From Actinobacteria bacterium 13_2_20CM_68_14 (GTDB taxonomy: Bacteria; Actinomycetota; Thermoleophilia; Gaiellales; Gaiellaceae), in the NCBI GenBank assembly GCA_001914705.1, contig MNDB01000093.1, forward strand, positions 1 to 9,066: a stretch of DNA of 9,066 bases. The letters are read 5' to 3'. The position numbers and the translations under genes were made by a program. Position 1 is the first letter of the stretch. Each line of letters starts with the position of its first letter. Shown here piece after piece: positions 5,166-9,066 of the stretch. Below the pieces are notes generated by a model. That model was not told where the DNA came from. It worked only from the letters and a program-made list of their open reading frames with translations, and did no database searches.

Positions 5166-6584
5166 ATGAAGAGAGTGCTGAGCTGGCGGTCGTTCAGCCT
5201 GTTTGCAGGCTTGCTGCTCTCGCTGTTCGTGTTCACGACATCCGCGGCGGCCGACGGGTCGATGCCCGTCGTAGATCCCGCTTGTAGCGCTGCTGATTCG
5301 TTGCTCTCAGTGGACTCGGAATGCTTAAGTGCGGACCCACCGACGCCGTCGGGCGCGGCTGCCGCGTCGCCAACCAGTCCCGTGCGGCTGGATGATTCGC
5401 TCCCGCCAAGCTGTCGCCTGCACGCCGAGGCGATCTTTTGGACTGGGAATGATTGGCCGATCCTGGGAGAGGAGCTTGCGGCCAACCCGTCTCCATGCGG
5501 CGACTACTACATCTCGATCCCGCCCCTTTCTACGGATAAGACGCGCCTTCGGGTGCTGCAGGACGATTTCATCAGGGCGCTCGGGCCCCGCTTCCACCCG
5601 GTTGCCGAGATGACGCTCGGCGGTCCGACCGGCTGGGCGGCGTGGGTAGCCGTCGCAGGTCGAACCTGGTTCGGCGCGGGCGTCGAGTTCCGTAAGCGCA
5701 TGGCCGACGCCGGGTATCGATTCGATCTGGGCGAGACGTGGCTCCTCAACGAGTTCGACCGCAGCACTCGCCGCGACGAACCCGTCTACACGCGTGCTGC
5801 GATGAAGGAACTGCTACGCGGCCTGTACTACGGCGACGGCACCGGGCCGACGGTCCCGGGGATCGTCGAGATCGGCATCGCCTACACGCACCAGAACATC
5901 CCCGACGTCGAGGGCTACAAGGCGGAGATGAAAGCGTGGTTGCAGGACTCCGACTTCTGGGGCGCCGTCGATCCCTACATCTCCGTCTTGACGAAAGAGG
6001 TGTATCCGGACATGCGCTACTGGGGCGTTGCAGGAACCTCCAGGAACGACCGCACGCGACATCTCACGCAGTACATGGAGCATGTGATGAACCTCGTGGA
6101 GGCTGGCCCTGCCGAGATCGGAGCAGCCCGGGCGCTGTTCGACCGCGCGTACATGCCGCTCGGGAACGCCACCTGGGCGGCAAAAGGGCCCGGGGCGCCA
6201 GACCCCTGCCTGATAGCGTTCTCCTGCGGCCACGGCTGGACGCTGATGCCGCTCGAGGCGATGCTGACGTTCGTGTCAGAGCAGGTCTACGCCGTCCGCC
6301 ACTACGCCGGCAGCCACCCGCAGGGCCCGCCGGGGGGCCGCCTGGGCTTCTCCTGGCAGCCGTCGAACAACCTCCCAGGAGTCTCGGCAGCCGATTTCGT
6401 CGCCGCAAAACACGCGATCGCGGCTCGGATCGCCGCTGCGATCCACTACGCCTACCGGCAGGGCGGCGCCTCGCCGGAAGGCGCCTGCTCGCCGCCAGGC
6501 AGCGGCGAGGACTGGTGCCAGGGAGCGGATGTCCCCGACGCCGCATTCACCGACGCTTGGGAGACGTTCGAGCACTGGAACTGA
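5166..6584 (+). CDS. Secreted protein of unknown function
   Basis: This is a 472-aa exported protein. A signal peptide spans 1-29 (basic MKRVLSWR, hydrophobic 11-23, Ala-Ala-Ala before Asp30). A low-complexity Ser/Pro/Ala stretch follows to about 80, then a globular part 83-472. Eight cysteines (40, 53, 83, 111, 348, 354, 441, 451) could form disulfides outside the cell. Strand-like segments YYISIPP (114-120), FHPVAEM (143-149), DLGETWLLNEF (187-197), IVEIGIAY (233-240) and YISVLTKEVY (271-280) alternate with helices, which suggests an alpha/beta, perhaps barrel-like fold. Asn195-Glu196 recalls the acid/base position of some glycoside hydrolases, but this is only suggestive. From memory, similar hypotheticals occur in Thermoleophilia. 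The start is fixed by AGGAGG at 5155-5160, 5 nt before the ATG. Expression appears to be from its own promoter through a long leader. Confidence 0.85.
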   Translation: MKRVLSWRSFSLFAGLLLSLFVFTTSAAADGSMPVVDPACSAADSLLSVDSECLSADPPTPSGAAAASPTSPVRLDDSLPPSCRLHAEAIFWTGNDWPILGEELAANPSPCGDYYISIPPLSTDKTRLRVLQDDFIRALGPRFHPVAEMTLGGPTGWAAWVAVAGRTWFGAGVEFRKRMADAGYRFDLGETWLLNEFDRSTRRDEPVYTRAAMKELLRGLYYGDGTGPTVPGIVEIGIAYTHQNIPDVEGYKAEMKAWLQDSDFWGAVDPYISVLTKEVYPDMRYWGVAGTSRNDRTRHLTQYMEHVMNLVEAGPAEIGAARALFDRAYMPLGNATWAAKGPGAPDPCLIAFSCGHGWTLMPLEAMLTFVSEQVYAVRHYAGSHPQGPPGGRLGFSWQPSNNLPGVSAADFVAAKHAIAARIAAAIHYAYRQGGASPEGACSPPGSGEDWCQGADVPDAAFTDAWETFEHWN

Positions 6585-6591
6585 CGAAAGT

Positions 6592-6623
6592 GGCTGGGGA
6601 GCCGCCAAGTCGGCTCCCCAGCC
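6592..6623. terminator. Perfect 13-bp hairpin (probable bidirectional terminator)
   Basis: Arms 6592-6604 (GGCTGGGGAGCCG) and 6611-6623 are perfectly complementary, with loop CCAAGT. It lies 8 nt after the secreted-protein stop and 32 nt from the aminotransferase stop on the other strand. No T-run follows on either side. Confidence 0.8.
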
Positions 6624-6655
6624 CAATCGACACAAGCATCGCCCTCAAATGTCGC

Positions 6656-7924
6656 TCACCCTCGACTGTCGAGGGCTTGCTCCAGGATGTCCAACCCGCG
6701 CTCGAGCTCCTCGTCCGTCGCCGTCAGCGGCGGCAGCAGCCGGATCACGTTGCCGTAGAGGCCGCAGGACAGGATTAGAAGTCCGTTCTCGCGAGCCTTC
6801 GTCGTCACCGCTTTCGCCTCGTCGCCCGATTTCTCGGCGAACTCGATCGCGAGCATCGGCCCGAGGCCGCGAACGTCCCCGATCGCCGGCTGCTCCTCGG
6901 CCATCCGCTCGAGCCGGCCGCGGATCAAGCGGCCCACGGTCTCGGCGCGCTCGCGGAACCCCGGTTCCGCCAAAGCGTCAAGCACGACACAGGCCGCCGC
7001 GCACGAGACGGGATTGCCGCTGAACGTGCCTCCCAGCCCGCCGGGGTGCACGGAGTCCATCAGCTCCGAGCGCCCGGTCACCGCGGCGAGCGGCAGCCCG
7101 CCGCCGAGGGTCTTGCCGGAGACGATCAAGTCCGGCTCGACGTTCAGATGCTCGATCGCCCATGGCGGCCCCGTCCGTCCGCAGCCGGACTGCACCTCGT
7201 CTGCGACGTAGAGGATCCCGTGCCGTTTGCAGATCTGCTTCAGCGCCTGGACGAAGTCGGCAGGCATCGGGATGAAGCCGCCCTCGCCCTGGACGGTCTC
7301 GAGTACGACACAAGCGACCTCTTTTGGATCGACGTCCTGGGCGAAGAGCAGCTCGAGACCGGCGATCGCATCAGCGACGCTGACGCCTCGGTACGGGTAA
7401 GGCGCAGGCGCGCGGTAGACCTCGGGCGCAAGCGGCCCGAAGCCCTGCTTGTAGACGAGCTTCGAGGTCATGGCCATCGTCAGGTTCGTCCGCCCGTGGA
7501 AGGCGCGGTCGAAGACGACGACAGCGGGCCGGCCCGTCGCCGTCCGCGCGATCTTGACGGCGTTCTCGACCGCCTCCGCGCCCGAGTTGACGAGCAGCGA
7601 CTTCGTCTCGGTGTGGCCCGGCCAGAGCTCATCGAGGCGCCGGCAGACCTCGACGTACGGCTCGTACATCCCGACCATGAAGCACTGGTGCAGGTAGCGG
7701 TCGACCTGCTCGTGAATCGCCTGGACGACCGCCTCGGAGTTGTGGCCGAGGTTCTGGCAGGCGATTCCGCCCGCGAAGTCGAGATACTCCCGCCCGTCGG
7801 CGTCCCAGATCGTCGCGCCCTCGGCGCGACTGACCGTCATGTCCGTCGTTGCGACGCCTCGCGTCACATAGCGGTCGCGCCCAGCGCGGACGGCCGCGGC
7901 GTCCTGGAGCTGCTCCGTCGCCAT
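6656..7924 (-). CDS. gabT: 4-aminobutyrate-type class III PLP aminotransferase
   Basis: This 422-aa enzyme would move the amino group of 4-aminobutyrate (or a related omega-amino acid) to 2-oxoglutarate, giving succinate semialdehyde and glutamate, in the cytoplasm. Class III features are all present: the cofactor phosphate loop NSGAEAVENAVKIAR (113-127), Phe142-His143-Gly144 (stacking on the PLP ring), ETVQGEGGF (209-217), ADEVQSGCGRTG (241-252) with Asp242, the Schiff-base lysine Lys271 in SGKTLGGGLP, and the FSGNPVSCAA segment (301-310). Length and motif order match GabT, but close relatives act on other omega-amino acids, so substrate is not certain. The frame is open to 8485. The ATG at 7924 is chosen because the upstream part overlaps the divergent membrane-protein gene and class III enzymes start near here. 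Its ribosome-binding site is weak. No succinate-semialdehyde dehydrogenase gene is in the window. Confidence 0.88.
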   Translation of the reverse strand: MATEQLQDAAAVRAGRDRYVTRGVATTDMTVSRAEGATIWDADGREYLDFAGGIACQNLGHNSEAVVQAIHEQVDRYLHQCFMVGMYEPYVEVCRRLDELWPGHTETKSLLVNSGAEAVENAVKIARTATGRPAVVVFDRAFHGRTNLTMAMTSKLVYKQGFGPLAPEVYRAPAPYPYRGVSVADAIAGLELLFAQDVDPKEVACVVLETVQGEGGFIPMPADFVQALKQICKRHGILYVADEVQSGCGRTGPPWAIEHLNVEPDLIVSGKTLGGGLPLAAVTGRSELMDSVHPGGLGGTFSGNPVSCAAACVVLDALAEPGFRERAETVGRLIRGRLERMAEEQPAIGDVRGLGPMLAIEFAEKSGDEAKAVTTKARENGLLILSCGLYGNVIRLLPPLTATDEELERGLDILEQALDSRG

Positions 7925-7993
7925 CACCGCAACCTTAGAAGATCGCAGGGGTAGACATTCGTAGGCTGACCGGGCAACAGCCGAAGGCCCCTT

Positions 7994-8010
7994 GATAATC
8001 GGATCCCGAT
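7994..8010 (+). promoter_or_regulatory. Possible -10 and overlapping inverted repeat upstream of the membrane-protein gene
   Basis: GATAAT (7994-7999) differs from TATAAT by one base and lies 36 nt before the ATG at 8036; no good -35 is seen at 16-18 bp. It overlaps the inverted repeat ATCGG-ATC-CCGAT (7998-8010), a possible small operator at the -10/+1 region. The rest of the 111-nt divergent gap (7925-8035) shows only the ribosome-binding site of the next gene. Confidence 0.35.
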
Positions 8011-8035
8011 CTGACCCCACAAGAAGGAGCAGGTT

Positions 8036-8713
8036 ATGAACACGATGGCATCCGCGCGCTCGAGCGCCGGGATTGCCCGTTGGGCCTCGCTGGGCGGGAT
8101 TCTCTACGTCGTGCTCTTCGTCATCGGCGTCATCGTCATGTTCGACGGCGAGCCGGACGGGGACGCGTCTCCGGCGAAGGTGATCGCCTACTACTCCAAG
8201 GCGAGCCACCGCGACAAGATCTCGATCGGCTGGATCATCGCCGGCCTCGGCATCTTCGCCTTCCTCTGGTTCCTGAGCAGCCTGCGCCGCGCCGTCCGCC
8301 GCTGGGAAGGCGATGACGGCTTCCTGACCGCGCTGACGACGATCGGCGGCGCGATCTACGCGACGCTCGCCTTCGCGGCGATCGCCATCAACGTGGGAAT
8401 CAGGACGATGAGCGACGACACGTATCACCACACCGTCTACCCGGGGCTGATCCACGCCGCGGATGACGCGAGCTACGTGCTGCACGCGACCGGCGGCGCC
8501 GGGGCCTCGGCGATGATCATCGCGGCCACGCTGGCGGCCATGCGCGCGACGGCCATCCCGAAGTGGGCAGGCTGGCTCGGGATCATTGCCGGAATCCTCG
8601 CGCTGGCCTCGATCATCTTCTTCCCGCAGGCAGCGATCGCGCTCTGGATCCTGATCGTCAGCGGACTGCTGTTCGCCCGCGGTGGTCAGGGCCGGCCCGC
8701 GGTGGCGGGGTAG
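8036..8713 (+). CDS. Integral membrane protein of unknown function, about six helices
   Basis: This is a 225-aa protein with hydrophobic segments at about 14-36, 61-82, 98-121, 144-168, 176-196 and 199-215. Between helices 1 and 2 is an acidic loop (DGEPDGDASPAKV, 37-49). A His/Tyr-containing stretch, DDTYHHTVYPGLIHAADD (127-144), precedes helix 4. This pattern resembles uncharacterised actinobacterial membrane proteins of the DUF4386 kind, but that assignment is only an impression. No catalytic or transport motif is recognised. The start is supported by GGAG at 8026-8029, 6 nt upstream. The gene is divergent from the aminotransferase and converges on the small CxCx4C gene across a perfect hairpin. 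Confidence 0.85.
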   Translation: MNTMASARSSAGIARWASLGGILYVVLFVIGVIVMFDGEPDGDASPAKVIAYYSKASHRDKISIGWIIAGLGIFAFLWFLSSLRRAVRRWEGDDGFLTALTTIGGAIYATLAFAAIAINVGIRTMSDDTYHHTVYPGLIHAADDASYVLHATGGAGASAMIIAATLAAMRATAIPKWAGWLGIIAGILALASIIFFPQAAIALWILIVSGLLFARGGQGRPAVAG

Positions 8714-8731
8714 ACGGAAGCATTTGACCGC

Positions 8732-8763
8732 GTTCTGAGCGCGGCCTTCGCCGCGCTCAGAAC
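8732..8763. terminator. Perfect 14-bp hairpin overlapping the end of a convergent gene
   Basis: Arms 8732-8745 (GTTCTGAGCGCGGC) and 8750-8763 are perfectly complementary, with loop CTTC. The right arm includes the stop codon and last two codons of the minus-strand gene ending at 8757, so that gene's own 3' end is part of the stem. No T-run follows. Confidence 0.8.
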
Positions 8764-8975
8764 CGCTCGACGACCTGGAAGCGCCCCGGCTCCTCCATCA
8801 GCACGCGCTCGTTCTCATAGTCGGCATGACCCACTCTGACGACGCGGCGATTAGGCACCCGCCGAACGAAGTCGCGCTCGTCGGGCGTGATCTCGACGAG
8901 CTCGCGACAGCTCGGATCTGAACATTCGCAGACGACAGCTTGAGGCTCGCGCTTTGCATCCTCAGCTACTCCCAC
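8757..8975 (-). CDS. Small conserved CxCx4C protein, copy B
   Basis: This is a 72-aa protein paralogous to the one at 4448-4807. Residues 14-72 carry the shared core: VVCECSDPSC with Cys16, Cys18 and Cys23, then DFVRRVPNRRVVRVGHADYE and EEPGRFQVVERF. Compared with copy A, the charged N-terminal segment is about 24 residues shorter and the Gly/Arg-rich tail is missing, so this may be a trimmed member of the family. The GTG at 8975 is chosen because it lines up with the TTG start of copy A: both lie 9 nt after GGGAG and are followed by GGA. An alternative TTG at 9005 would add ten residues (FYRARERR...). Function is unknown; a metal-binding role is suggested only by the cysteines. Confidence 0.68.
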   Translation of the reverse strand: MGVAEDAKREPQAVVCECSDPSCRELVEITPDERDFVRRVPNRRVVRVGHADYENERVLMEEPGRFQVVERF

Positions 8976-9010
8976 AACTCTTCGCTCCCGTGCGCGGTAG
9001 AACAACCATT

Positions 9011-9060
9011 CCGGCGAATCGTCGCTACACGGTCCAACCCGGCCGCACGGCCGAACATGC
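9011..9060 (-). promoter_or_regulatory. Conserved upstream element, copy B
   Basis: On the minus strand it starts GCATGTTCGGCCGTGCGGCC (19 of 20 bases as in copy A), then a 7-nt variable stretch, then ACCGTGTAGCGA, an inserted CGA, and TTCGCCGG. It ends 35 nt before the GTG at 8975, against 33 nt in copy A. The element reaches almost to the window edge, so its upstream limit is not visible. Confidence 0.6.
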
Positions 9061-9066
9061 AGAGGT

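Noticed and set aside
5738..6778. 346-codon frame on the plus strand overlapping the secreted-protein gene
   Set aside because: It is a +1-frame Arg/Pro-rich shadow running through the hairpin at 6592.
7925..8485. Upstream extension of the aminotransferase frame
   Set aside because: It is antisense to the membrane-protein gene and unlike any class III aminotransferase N-terminus.
4448..8975. Possibility that the paired small genes are ends of a composite mobile element
   Set aside because: No transposase, terminal inverted repeats or target-site duplication is seen, and the encoded proteins are not recombinases.

Overview
The window is high-GC DNA with GTG and TTG starts, CHD-type cyclase, PhoB-type regulator and strong hairpin terminators without T-runs. 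This fits a soil actinobacterium. The secreted protein at 5166 and the small CxCx4C proteins recall, from memory only, hypothetical families of the class Thermoleophilia (Gaiella/Solirubrobacter relatives); no search was possible. There is no sign of phage, insertion sequence, CRISPR, tRNA or rRNA.

Left part (1-4400). A VOC-fold protein (21-416, +) converges on a minus-strand signalling cluster. That cluster reads, in transcription order, an OmpR/PhoB-type response regulator (3909-3232), a membrane histidine kinase starting at a TTG that overlaps the regulator's stop (3235-1823), and an alpha/beta-hydrolase-fold/class III nucleotidyl cyclase fusion 37 nt further on (1785-484). Divergent from the regulator is a 109-aa exported, Ser/Ala/Glu-rich protein (4028-4357). 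The short divergent region holds a symmetric array of four GTGAGAG-type boxes, two direct pairs with 11-bp periodicity in mirror orientation. Each pair ends 10 bp before a possible -10 element. The likely reading is a regulator that controls both its own operon and the exported protein, with cyclic-nucleotide synthesis possibly co-expressed.

Right part (4401-9066). Two paralogous small minus-strand genes (4448-4807 and 8757-8975) carry a CxCx4C motif and share an upstream element of about 50 bp that is better conserved than their coding parts. Between them lie a secreted protein of unknown function with a well-formed promoter and a 125-nt potentially structured leader (5166-6584, +), a 4-aminobutyrate-type class III aminotransferase (7924-6656, -) and a six-helix membrane protein (8036-8713, +).

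Gene ends at about 416/484, 4357/4448, 6584/6656 and 8713/8757 are each marked by a GC-rich perfect or near-perfect hairpin between convergent genes. The most notable candidates for something undescribed are the mirror-symmetric operator with its divergent exported protein, the duplicated CxCx4C genes with their conserved leader, and the cyclase whose hydrolase domain has lost its catalytic Ser and His.
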